From: Stichopus chloronotus
Lineage: Eukaryota > Echinodermata > Holothuroidea > Aspidochirotida > Stichopodidae
DNA length: 64,000 bases
Reading direction: 5' to 3'
Assembly (NCBI GenBank): GCA_021234535.1
Contig: CM037840.1
Coordinates: 16,013,415 to 16,077,414, forward strand
Numbering within the stretch: the first letter of the stretch is position 1; each line of letters begins with the position of its first letter. The position numbers were made by a program, and so were the translations under genes. The notes under the pieces were generated by a model. The model had not been told where the DNA came from, did not search any database, and saw only the letters and a program-made list of their open reading frames with translations. Shown here in pieces: positions 47,253-58,510 of the stretch.

Positions 47253-48663
47253 ATGGATGCGTTTGGACTTCAGTCCTATCTTTTTGAGCCAGAGTATACC
47301 GAGGAGGAGCTAAAACAAAGAGACGAGGAGTTGATACAACTCTCCGCAACTGGTGGTGACAGTGACATGGAATTGGACACAACCAATGCAACTGCAGATG
47401 GTAGTTCTGCGAATGAGGAAGAAACTTGGTGCCGTTGCTTGTTCTGCACACCTGTTGCAAGCGATCGAGAAAAGGTCTGCTGCCAAGGATTGTTTCGGGA
47501 AAGACACTTTTTCGCAGAAGGGGATTGCTTGACGAATGTTCCACAATTTTCGCAACTTGTACTGCTGCCACTTGTTTTGGAACTTGATTCAAGTGCAGCT
47601 GACAACATGCCGAACAGGTACCGTATAGTACATACTAACATAGTGAGTTTTACTAACGTTAGGCCTATCTTTAGTTAAACGGGTCATAAGCTTTTACAAA
47701 GCACCGAGACGGAGACGTATAGATATGTCTCACAATGTTTAAAGTACATTTCACAACATAATTTAGGCTTAACCCTGGAATATGAGTTCAGTTATTGAAT
47801 GACCATGTCATGAATCACGTGTAGTCAGAACACTGAGAGTGAGAGCAGGGAGCGCAAATAGCAGCTCCCTGGTCAGAGGAGCTAGTGTAGCAGCTTCATG
47901 TGGATGTCTTTGACTAAGATTTTTGTAAACATTCTCAATGTTACCAAGCTGCAATGATAGCAAAAGTCAATACATGATGGGTTGTTCTCAAATAAATTCA
48001 AACAGTTCAAGGTAAAGTCGATGTAGCCTCACTCTGAACATGGTTTATTTTCAACTGTTAGTACTACATACAGTACCTTTCGTAAAAACAGTCTGGCCAT
48101 GAATAAGAGATTTTTTCAGGGGCCAGCTGGCATTGCGACACAAGGGGAGACTTTGAAACTTAAAATATGTTACACAATTTTAAAACATTAAGACAAGTAT
48201 TAATGTAAATGACCATGTCACAAAGTAGTTAATGGAGAGTTTTCTTCTTCGCCCCATCCCTGAACCATGTATTTAGTAAAACCTGTAATTGTGATGTAAC
48301 CACTAGTGTGAAGTCCATTTTTCAAATTCCGATAAAATTATCAAAATCGGTTGCAGCTTTGAATCGCAACATTGACATATTGCTTCCATCAGTGTCAATG
48401 TCTTTTGTGTTCAATTGTTTAGAAAGAGTACTCTTTCATTCATTGTTCTCATTTTGGTTTCTTTTCTTTGTCACAGACAGCATCGTCTGATAGCATACAG
48501 GCTACTTGCCATGTGGTCAAACCACTCGATCCCCTTGGGTAAAGGAGTAAGGATTGCTCTCTAATCCTGCTGTGTTAATGCCATCAGAAACAGGTTTCCT
48601 GAGGATGATCCAGGAGCATACGTAGGCTTCAAGGAAGTGACAGATGCTATGGAAATGGAGTGA
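47253..48663 (+). CDS. P2X7-C-terminal-like zinc module protein, two exons, one in-frame TAA
   Basis: Exon 1 (47253-47617) starts MDAFGLQSYLFEPEYTEEEL, has a Thr/Asp-rich acidic linker and then ETWCRCLFCTPVASDREKVC, followed by another C and CLTNVPQFSQLVL. It ends NMPN plus two bases of an Arg codon at a GT donor. Exon 2 (48477-48663) joins in phase 2 to give QHRLIAYRLLAMWSNHSIPL, GKGVRIAL, stop TAA (48562-48564), SCCVNAIRNRFPEDD and YVGFKEV before the terminal TGA. WCxCxxC...CC plus the AYR...GKGxR...SCxVxxIRxxFP...GFxE half is the full module known from P2X7 receptors and invertebrate multicopy genes. An AATAAA lies at 48774. Apart from the TAA it looks intact, so it may be a recently silenced copy or a sequence error. 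It lies in the 9.7-kb block that separates the halves of the nuclease gene. Confidence 0.75.
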
Positions 48664-48773
48664 ACATGATATACATGAATGAATATATGGACTTGTGATC
48701 TGACTTTTCTTTCATTTCCCTGCAGTGATTGTTATAATGTGAAGGGTTTTTTTTTTGGAAATACAGTAGGGCC

Positions 48774-48779
48774 AATAAA
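48774..48779 (+). terminator. Poly(A) signal AATAAA for the P2X7-module gene
   Basis: AATAAA 111 bases beyond the TGA at 48661-48663, in the same orientation as the gene. Confidence 0.5.
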
Positions 48780-50109
48780 AGAAGACGGTTTGTAAGTATG
48801 CAATACACTACCTTTAGTCAGTCAGAGAGCTGTTAGATATTGAGATTCACTGATTGCACCTCATCTGAAGTTCAAGTAACAAATGAGTATATATTTACAG
48901 TAGATATCATTACCCTGTCACGCTGTGAATGTACTCTTCAAAAGGGAACTTCAAATGACATTACGTTGAAGTCTTCCCTTTAAAGTGATGTTTTTTTTAA
49001 TTAGAATTGTGATTAGGACCTCTATCTCTAACAGCACCGTAACTGAAATTACTAACTGAATTACCAGCTTCCATCCATTTGTGCAGTGACCCTTTCCTTG
49101 CAAACCTTAAGGTAGTCAGATCTAGAATGTGGCAGGAGGCTGCATCACATGGTTTATTTCCTCTCTGAAATAACCTTGAGGAAAGCAATACTTCAAGCCA
49201 TCCTCCCTCTTGTTGTAATGATTCTTCCCATCCAGCACTAGAAAAATTTAGAGATATATACTGGACCAGGCTATTAGCCAGGCAAGGAGCTGGGTGGGGG
49301 GAGGGTTGCTCCCCGGAGGAATGAACTATTTAAAGTTTGGGGGAAACAATTTAAAAATATTCAGTTAATGGCAACTTGTTATTTTCTGTAATGACAGCAA
49401 AAATGCAGGGAGCCCCCCCCCCCCCACTCTTACCTCTCTTAGACTGCTTGTCTGACTGGACCTGTTTTCCAGGTGACCTATTGGCTGAGATGAATGCGAT
49501 TCTGATGTCCTTTTCAGATGAAGCTATGTGCGAGTCATCATGCCGGACCAACGAAGATGGACAAGAATATTGTATCAATTGATGTCCTATTTAGACGATG
49601 GTGCTTTTTGCTATGGAAGTGATGAATGCACCATATTTAGTATGGTACATCCAGGGAGTTGATATTTGTCAAATAGTAATGATAGTACCACCCTGTAAAG
49701 TTTCACTTCAAACGTTAGTGCAAAATAATTTTTCTACTTTGAACTTTGTTCGAAAGGAACAATTTCTTCATGCTTAGTGCTGATTCAGTTTGGTGTACTT
49801 TTAATGGTACGCTATGCTCAGCATTGTATACATACTGTATATACTGGAAACAGATTCATATGCAACAATACCAGGTGGTGCTGTGATACCTAATCAACTT
49901 TTTTCAACTCCATGATAGCCTCCTGCAGCAAAGCAATACAGATTTTTTTTCCACTGGAAAAAGTTGTGACCAATTTTCCATGGCTTTCAGTTGCTAATTT
50001 AATGACCACCCAGCTCTCCCAAGTCAAAACATTTGAGGAAAACAGTTGCACTTGTTATATACAAAAAGGATACATTGTTTTTACATACCTTCAGCAGTTT
50101 ATTTTTTCT
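48780..50109. other. No supportable gene
   Basis: A possible exon lies near 49471-49582 after a polypyrimidine stretch and CCAG; it reads GDLLAEMNAILMSFSDEAMC, ESSCRTNEDGQEYCIN and a stop, and I cannot assign it. A C13 homopolymer lies at 49415-49427. Confidence 0.35.
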
Positions 50110-52012
50110 TTCTCACTTACTCAAAAATGGTAAAAAACTGAAAGACACAGAAAGTCTCAGGATGGAATCAAAATCAACGCTACTATGCAGTAAACTAATA
50201 TATATTAAAGTCACTAATGTAGAATACAATACTTTAAGTAGAACGTCTTTGACCACTACATTGCACTTATATAATAAAGTTAATTGTAACACCCTGGAAG
50301 CACATTTTAAACTACAAAGTTCTCTTTTGGGTATTCTCTCTAATATGAAAAAAAAATGAACTGAAGAGATATAAATATGGTAGGGAGATTGCATAGTTTA
50401 CAAGAAGTGGAAAAGACATGCACATCAACACAATTTAAAAAGAAATTATTTGGGACACTAGCACCAGATGTAGAATAATAACTTGAGAACAAATTGAGTG
50501 GATAAATCCAGAATCAAATAAATGAGGCACATAGTCAGACATGGTGGTAATAGTGTGGGGGGAGGGAGGCAACTGCCCCCTTGAGATTTCCAGATCGTAC
50601 ATACACCACGTGCTAAGTAATGGGTGGCAGCCTGCGTAGACAGTGTTGGAACTGCCCCCCCAAGAGATTTTGCTCAGGCTATGGTCCTGGCGTGTGTGGT
50701 GGGGGGGAATGTGTTTAAGACAAACAAACTTTTGTTCTTATGGTTTAAAAAAAAATGTTTCCTTACCACCCTTCCCCTGTGCAGGACCCAATCAAAGATT
50801 AAATAATGACAGAATATACACAGTAGGTACTTCAACCATTGACACTGTGAAGATAGTCATACGTAGTGGAAGAAAACATGTCATTTGTACAGGTAATACA
50901 TGTACCATATAGTTGGAAGTTTACAGTTTTAAGTAGCCAATGCACACAAAAAATTGTTTTTTTTATTTACGACATCTTTCTTTGGTAAATGGATACAGCT
51001 ACTGTATTAATGCTGTATGAATGAATACAGTTCTATGCACTTACTGAAAGCTAATGAATACCATCCTTGTTTGATAGTCATGGCAAGGTGATTAACATGG
51101 AAAATTCTTTCCTGAAAGTTTTAATTTAGATGGATGTTTGGCAAGTATGTGTTCCTTCAAAGGTTTTTTCTCTTTACTAATAAAATAAAATAAAATGGTA
51201 GAAGACTGAAAGACATAAAAAGTCTTTCAACATCACTCAATGCTACTATGCATCAAACCTTTACAAATATAGTATAGAGTACTGCAAATCAATCAAAACT
51301 TACTAACTTCTTTGCACACTTTAACGTGACACTGAAGTGAACAAATATCCAAAATATATCAATATATCAAGAAAATTGAACTGTCAGACAAAAATTTGGT
51401 ATGAAGACTGCATGAAGTGCAAAAATAATAAGAGACATGGATAGTATCAACACTCTTGAAAGCAAAATACCTCTGCAGAAACAAGTAATATGGGAATTAC
51501 TAAGTAAACTGTAAAGTAATGTATTATTAAAAGTAATAACTAATACTGTAGCTAAAAACCAGAATCTCCTTACAAGAGGCACATGTAGGCATGGTATTAG
51601 ATTTGTGTGAACTGTAACTACAATGCAGACAGCGATCAACGATATGCCTAAGTTATAACACAATAGAGAGTATTTTGACCATTGACCATTATGATAATAC
51701 ATCTTGATCACCCATACAGTATGAACATGTCATTCATACAGTTTGATATCATAAAGTTGAAAGTTCAAGATTTAATATTACCAAGTAGCACAAAAAATGT
51801 GAGTTCTTTATTTACAAGATCTTTTTTTGGAATGGATGCAGCCTCTAATGTTGCTCATGGAATTGAACACGTAAAGCAGCATGAACACAAATAGGCCTTG
51901 TTTGAATAGTTATGGCAAGGTGGTTAACAAGGCGAATTCTTTTTCTACAAATACAGTGCTTTCTATGAGGCTAAAGTTAAAATCGAGATGAATGTGTGGC
52001 AAGCATTTCCTC
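50110..52012. repeat. Tandem duplication downstream of the THAP transposase gene
   Basis: Two diverged direct copies in the same order. One block is near 50125-50270 and again near 51190-51330 (AAAATGGTARAARACTGAAA, GACATAAAAAGTCT-like, GCTACTATGCA). The second block is near 50925-51150 and again near 51765-52000 (AAGTAGCACAAAAAATGTGAG-like, TTATTTACAAGATC, TTGTTTGAATAGTTATGGCA, AAGGTGGTTAACA, GTGTGGCAAGCAT). The period is about 0.85-1.07 kb with indels. The right copy runs up to the stop codon region of the transposase gene at 52013. Confidence 0.7.
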
Positions 52013-54565
52013 CTATGTAGGTGCAGGCACAGGTGCTATATTTTGGGCAGGGGCAAGCTCAGTAGGATCTTTTTGTTTGTCATGTTTCCTCTTAACAACA
52101 CCAGCCATCATATCAAACACATAGTTGTAGTTCTTCTTTTCGTAGACAGGCTTTAAGACCCATTGCTTCTGTATTTTTGAAAATGACTTTTTGTATTGCA
52201 ACTCGCCCTTCTGACTGGAACTTGCAGAAGGTTGCTGCACAACAGCTTGTGCCCTTCCAACATTGTAATTATGGTCCACAGCAGCTAACTTCAGCCTAGC
52301 AGACATGTCAGGGAAATCAAAATCCAGTCGTTTAGGTGCATATTTCAGAACGACATTATGAAAAACTTCTAGCGCACCGGTATGCATAAACTCTACCAAA
52401 TGCTTCATATCATTCAAGAGCCGCTTATTTAGAACGACCTTGACTAATGCTTGATGTGCACTAGAACCTTCCACCAGCCATTTCTTACGTCTGTTTGTAC
52501 TGGAATCAATGGCAGGGTGGCGACATTCCTTGAACAAAGTAAATCGGTTGTCGTCTTGAAATGAATGCTTACCTGCTATGTGGTGGTTTAAGTGACATCC
52601 ACATTTCAACCAACATTGATGGGTCCTTTCCACAGTTCCTACTACTCCACCACACATGATTATTAATGGATTTAATCCAGCATTCTATATCTTCATTACC
52701 CTTCTTCTTGGCAATTTTTCTTAATTTAGAACTAATATTCTTTGCTAAATGAAAGACATCAAAATTATGTTTCACATCTTTATAATTGTCTTTCATAATC
52801 TTACAAATAGAGACATGCCTATCAGAGGCAAATTTATCAACATTGAGTTCATGGTCTTCCAGGACCCTAGACAAACAACGTTTGAATCCAACTGCCTCCA
52901 TTTTTACGGAAGAGCCAGTTTCTGAAACCTGCACCAACTCAAAATCAATAACTTCCTCTGACTCAGTGTCCATTAGGCTATAGCTACAGTACTTGGCGGA
53001 ATAGCCTGGTGAATCGCAACGTCCATCCCCTACAATACTGATGAGTTTGCCTTGAAGGCTAGAAATTAAAGATAATTGCTCTTTGAGCCAAGTGGAATTT
53101 ACTTCAGGTATGAATGTTGAAAAATATTGTGTGGGAAAATATCTTTAAATTTAAAAAACTTGCAAATGATGCCATGCGCTGGTAGGTAAGCCCAGAATAA
53201 GTGATTGATGCAGCTGTCAGTAAGTTACCAACAGGCATCTTACCCACCAAAGGTTGTGAAACCCACTTCATAACTTCATGTCCTGAAATACATTGAAGTG
53301 TAACAAATAATCCTGTTCCCACCACACTTTTCTTAATACTCTCAACATTGCAATAACATTCATCACATTTGATTTTGTAAAACAGTTTGTCCAGACAAGA
53401 ACTAAAAGCTAAATATTTACAGTCTTCAACAGTTCTGTTCCAAAAAGGTCTCTCCTCGGGAAGTTCATCATCATCATCATCCTGGTCATCTTCTTTGTCT
53501 GGGGAGTAAGTGGGATCGTTTTGAACATCATCACTCTCACCTGTCTCATGGTCGGGACTGTGAAGCGATGACTCTGGCTCAGTTTCTGATGGAGGTGATT
53601 TAGACGGTGCTGTTGTGGTTGTGTTTCTGGAATGGGTTCTGGTGGGACAATAGACACTACATCACTGGTCTGTGGTGGTTTCTTGGCATAAGTATGGTCC
53701 CTTCCTACAGCCACAGAGTTGACAACAACATCGGGACCAGTTGTGTGACATTCTTTATCCTTGCATTGTTTTTCGGTTTGCGTCTGTGCATCACACATCG
53801 AACCAGTGTTGAGGGGCTGAAAATTAAATTCCAATAGAGATGATAGAAGTTAAGTGACAATATTCCATTTTCTAATTGAGAAGAAAAATGAAAGAAAGAT
53901 GAGGGCAGAATCAATGGGCTACCTGTAAAATAAAGCAGATGCTTTTTTTTTAAATTGGGGTGACCACTTTCTGCATATAATCCTCTCTCAAGCATCAGGA
54001 GTGTCAAAGAAAGACCTTTTCTTAATAAATTCAAAGATGACCTGTCATTTCGTAAAAGGCAGTAAAAACATATGGTGGATTTTGGATGACATAACAGCAA
54101 ACCCTTGTCTAAACTTCCAGTGTGAACCGATTTGACTCACCGTCGATAATGCGGATTCAATACAGTATAGATAATGTAACATTAGCCATGGTGTATCAAA
54201 TAAGTTCACAATCGAAGTCAAGACAAGGGAATGCTGTGACGTCATATAGTATGAGGCATACATTTTATTGCCTTTTTATGAGACGACAGATCATCTTTAA
54301 TTAAAACAATCAAAGACTGTCCATAAAAAGCATAAAGCAGTGCTTCATTCATTCTCAAATAGAAGTGAGGAAGCCATACCAAGTGCATTGTCGGCAGACA
54401 TGATATAGATTTAGTTGAAGGGTGCCTAGAGGGAAGGGGACAGCATACCCACCCTCACTGGTTTGTCCGTGGCAAGTTCTGCAGCAGTCTCTAGCTGCAC
54501 CATCATATGGGATGTAGGTAAGGCCTGGAGGAAAAACAACATTTAAACCCTGTTACAATACTTAC

Positions 54566-54691
54566 AGAGATAATTTCATGACTTAGCACTGCCTGCTGGG
54601 TAGCTTTCTTCGACAGAGTTGACTCTGAGACAGACGTTGAAGAAGTGCTTGCAAACCATTCTTGCGGTGGGTCTAACAAGCTTGTGACATT
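54566..54691 (-). CDS. Duplicated middle exon of the THAP transposase gene, intact copy
   Basis: 126 bases between an acceptor (TTTTTTGTTAG) and a donor (CT|GTAAGT), open in one frame: NVTSLLDPPQEWFASTSSTS, then VSESTLSKKATQQAVLSHE. It is about 80% alike to the exon at 55504-55628 over the first 60 bases (PPQEWFASTSS in both). Confidence 0.6.
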
Positions 54692-55503
54692 CTAACAAAA
54701 AAGAAGCAAAAGGAAAGATGTAAATATTACCAATGTCACGTTATCATTTTCACCAACTCAAAGCACACATGAAAACTGGCTTGTCATCATCTCCTAACAA
54801 CGAGCAGCAAATATTTTTTTAGAGGAAAATCAACCTATCTGTTGAGAAAATAGCCCTATGTGCACGTAAATGCACTGAAATAGTTTTGAGAATTGGGGTT
54901 TTTGCAGACCATTTGAACCATCCCTGTGAGAACAAGTTATTCATCATTAGTCCCCCCCCCCCTAGAAAAGTTGGCAGATGAAACATTACCCTTGCCTTGT
55001 AGAATTTTTGTATGTTCCCACTCATACCCCTGAAGAAAGACGCCTGAAGAAATACCCCCCGTTCAGCTCCTCCCACAGTGGTACTGTGTATGATACAGGT
55101 CACTTCGAAACATCTAGTAATAAATGCACAACATACTACAGGATGTAACTACTAGCTTATGAATGTTGGGTAGATTCGAAATCTACTAATATTGTAGAAG
55201 TTTCAGGGGGCGATGCACACTTTTTAACAAGAAGGAACCTAACTGGCTAACAATAGCGCTAATCCCTAACCTAATCCCTAACCCAAACAAAGACTCCAAT
55301 TGATACAATACAATGTCAACACCCAATCAAGAAATTCCTAGTTAAACAGTGCACATCAGCTGGTTTGGATTTGGAGTGGGAGGTGACTGTGGAGCAGCAT
55401 ACTGTTTCGGTAGTCAGTCCAGCACAGTATCAAGCTAAATCGGAGCAGAGCGACAAGGTTTAGAGAAAGAAGTGGAATGTTTTAAGTATCTCACATGACT
55501 TAC

Positions 55504-55628
55504 CCCTGTCATTTGATGGCTCCTGTCTGCTGGATGAGTTTTTTCTATATCGGAGGTGATGCTAAGGTGGAACCTGAGGAAGTGCTTGCAAACCATTCTT
55601 GTGGTGGCTCAAACAAACTTGCAACATC
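55504..55628 (-). pseudogene. Duplicated middle exon, copy with a stop
   Basis: The acceptor CTGCTCTCAG is followed by DVASLFEPPQEWFASTSSGS, then TLASPPI and TAG, then KKLIQQTG, and a donor-like GTAAGT. The stop sits where the sister exon has serine, and the length (125 bases) breaks the frame relative to the 126-base sister exon. Confidence 0.55.
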
Positions 55629-56479
55629 CTGAGAGCAGAGAACAGGAATCATAAATTCCATGTTGTAATTCATAGCATACCATATGGCAATCATTACATC
55701 ATAAGTCACAACACACAGAGTAACTGCCATGTTACCATCACAACCTCCCCCTCCCATTCATGCCCTCTCTTCACATTTACCCCCATAAATAGAAGTTTAC
55801 ATGAGGGTAAAGTGCAATTGTTTTGTGCACACCCCAATTCAAAATGCACTCACATTTGCAAACCCTGTTTGCATTTCTTTAAGTTTTGTTATGTAAATGA
55901 TTTTTGTTTTATTTATTTATGGTATTGGTAAGTGATTTTTTCCACGCAGGATCTTATCATATCTGATCTTTTGTTGGTTATACTTCCTCGAAACTTTCAG
56001 GGCGAAAATGTTCTTTGCAAACAACCTTGTGTAAACTTGTCCACTGTATGACCAGTCCCAATGTTATTTAACCATTTTTGCGCCAGTTCTCTCTTCTCTG
56101 GGAACTTTTTTCCATCGGGAATAACGTAGTACCGTAATCCTTTCCCTGCCCCTTCCTCCCCTCTCCTGTTTACACAACCGAACGCCTGACACTCCGGCAT
56201 TTTCGCATTGCTTCTTATCAGTCTCAAGTTGAAAGTGCACAGTACAATGTAGTGAGAAGCTTGAGATGAGACAATGTGTAATTTGATATGTGGCTCGTTT
56301 ACGTCATTTTAGGAGCGCCCTCTTTTGAAAAAGTTACAAAATGGTTATCTACAGGTATTAACAGAACGTGTGTAAAAAAATAATTGAAAAATTATTTAAA
56401 ATTTGTAGATGTACTCTATTGTTGGGTTTTTTTCGGAAAATGGGTTAGAATGTTCTTCTCTACCATGGATCTATTGCAG

Positions 56480-57978
56480 AAAGCCATGGTTGCCTTCTCC
56501 TTTAATAGGCATTTTGAATGGATTCGGTCACTCAACCTCACACACTGTTATTTTGGAGCATGATACAGCATTAGCCAAAAAAGAATTAGAACAAGGAGAT
56601 AATTCACTGCCCGTTTGCTTGTAGAAAGGTATTTTCACAACCCTTGTTTGGGATAATAACGACTTCGGGGAGGAGACTTTGTCTGGTCGAGGAACGACAC
56701 ATAACACAAGTGGGATAGCCATTCAGCATCAACCTTCCCCATCAGAAAGTCCACAAACAGCAGAAGTCCCAACAAATGTAAAAAAAAGCAGACAGAGGTC
56801 TCTCCCAGCGCCAGACACAAAGTTCAATCCAAAAAACAAAGCCAATCCCCAAACATTTGGGATGCAGATCAGCCTTGCAAAGGACCAATATAAAGGTCCC
56901 CTAGAAGAAGCAAACTACAAAGATTATGGTTATTTCCTCACAAAGTATAAAGTATCTGACAATCATCCTCTTCTACCCGGATGGACTGGATATAACCAGA
57001 TGCTTGCTAATGAGGTTCCCCCAAAGGCAAAGATAGCCTACCTTCCAGTAATAGATGCCACACCAACAGAGTTGAGTACAGTGAACACTGTTTTACATAA
57101 AAGTATGGATGCTGCAAACTCATTAGGGCTGAGAAGTATTGTAGTTGTTGTTTGACCAGGCAATATATGCCAAGGCCCAAGCGATAAGATGGCAAACACC
57201 TGTTTTCATGGAACTGATAGTCCTGAGGTTGGGATCATTCCATACTGCAATGACTTTTCTTGCATGCATCGGGAAAAGGTTCAGAGATGCTGGTCTTGAA
57301 GACATTCTGATCGAATCGGAAGTATTAGCCCCAGGCTAGGTAAATGGTGTTATGAGTGGCAGACATTACAACAGAAGTGTGCGTTGCCACAAACTTATGG
57401 TTGAAGCTCTACACCGTTTACGATGGCAGAATTTTCTGAATTCTGCAACTGAAGATAATGCAATCAATTATACCTCACTCATCAGTCAACTTCAAACAGC
57501 ATTTCCGGAGCAAGACTACAAAGACAAAGTTGCTGGTGCCGATTTTAAAGCCATGATGGAGTCTTATTCAAACTTTCTTGACAGGAAGAGGAAAGCAAAT
57601 GCAACCTTTGCTTTTTGGTGCACATATACATATGGCCATGGTGGAAACATTTCTTCAATTCATCCGAAGTTCCAGAGAGGGCAACTGGCTTCTTCATTTG
57701 GCATCAGTAAGAGAAATGGTACCGTGGATGTTTTCGTAGGATCGTTACAACTACGCTCGATACCTGCCTGTCTACTGGATAGAAATGAATGATTTGCCAA
57801 AGTCCCATCCTTTTGTGTATGAACATTTTCAGAGAGGGTATTTTTCAGTACAGAGACAGGACAGCTATGGATTTGCTGGCATCCCATGCGACATGACGAT
57901 TGAACAGACTGTCAATAAAGACTTCAAAACAAGTGGTGGACTTAAAGGTTTCATAGTTAATAAAGTAGCCGTGAACAG
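56480..57978 (+). pseudogene. Middle part of the XPG-nuclease/CxC transposon-like gene
   Basis: Reads LIGILNGFGHSTSHTVILEH, TAG, KGIFTTLVWDNNDFGEETLS, then a long linker to 57155. A frameshift follows, then FDQAIYAKAQAIRWQTP, LRLGSFHTAMTFLACIGKRF, TAG, MSGRHYNRSVRCHKLMVEAL. A second frameshift near 57640 leads to MVETFLQFIRSSREGNWLLH, TAG, YNYARYLPVYWIEMNDLP, YFSVQRQDSYGFAGIPCDMT, EQTVNKDFKTSGGLKGF. It ends at the donor AACAG|GTAAAT (phase 2) and joins the exon at 58511. RLGxFHTxxxFLAxIGKRF and HYNRxxRxHKxxxEA are hallmark phrases of the family. There are two frameshifts and three in-frame stops, all TAG (56622, 57337, 57737). Confidence 0.8.
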
Positions 57979-58510
57979 GTAAATATTGATTTCTTTACTT
58001 CTACTTTTTGGTTTCATGATGGCGTGCGTAAGTGTGTGTGTGTTTGTGATACTTTGCTCAATAACACGATATCTCAAGAAGGAAAACTTTGACAGTTCTC
58101 AAACTTAGTGCATAGATGTCCCATATCAAGAGGACGAACCCTATTTGTTTTGGTGGGGGTCAAAGGTCATCTGAGGTCACCGGGGGCAAAAATCTGAAAA
58201 CTTTTTTAACACAAAATTGTATTTTTCCAACACCTTAAGATACAATAGCATTACACCACTGACTGAAAGAAATGGAATAACATTGCATTATTTGGAATAA
58301 AACTTACATCATCTAAACCTCAATGCATTTTTGCATTCGGGTTTATTTTGCGCTCTGGTTTTATATTCTTCCTTGTGTTTCTACTTATGTTCTAGCTGAT
58401 TACACGTGTGTTTTATTCCCCCATTTTCCTTTTTTATTTGCCTCTTTTATGTTGCGAGCTCGCTAATTTCCAGTAATGGATTGATAAAATGATATTTTAT
58501 TTTAGTCTAG
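57979..58510 (+). other. Intron of the nuclease gene with a dispersed repeat
   Basis: GT at 57979 and the acceptor TTTAGTCTAG ending at 58510. Inside, 58030-58190 is another diverged TGACCT-type repeat (GATATCTCAAGAAGGAAAAC, GGTCAAAGGTCATCTGAGGT). No coding sequence. Confidence 0.6.

Larger units (their letters stand above)
52013..56200 (-). pseudogene. THAP-domain DDE transposase gene, Kolobok-like, frameshifted
   Basis: ATG 56200 starts a THAP finger: PECQAFGCVNRRGEE (two Cys), GLRYYVIPDGKKF, AQKWLNNIGTGHTVDKF, then VVCKEHFRPESFEEV one frame over (C and H of the C2CH site). Two homologous middle exons follow (55628-55504, 54691-54566). The main exon (53816-52013) has CDAQTQTEKQCKDKEC, an acidic run, a Cys cluster (KIKCDECYCNVESIKK), LQCISGHEVMKWVSQP, the first catalytic motif GDGRCDSPGYSAKYCSYS, FASDRHVSICKIMK (second Asp), FDVFHLAKNI, NHVWWSSRNCG and HTGALEVFHNVVLKYAPKRL (candidate Glu). 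One-base shifts sit near 53620, 53155 (extra A) and 52594 (extra A). Kolobok transposases combine a THAP finger with a DDE core; naming this copy Kolobok-like is inference. Inactive as sequenced. Confidence 0.8.

Noticed and set aside
47065..47641. Minus-strand frames of 175 and 121 codons
   Set aside because: Antisense shadows of exon 1 of the P2X7-module gene.
53461..53480. CAT trinucleotide repeat as a separate microsatellite
   Set aside because: It encodes the acidic Asp run of the transposase and is short; not a separate element.
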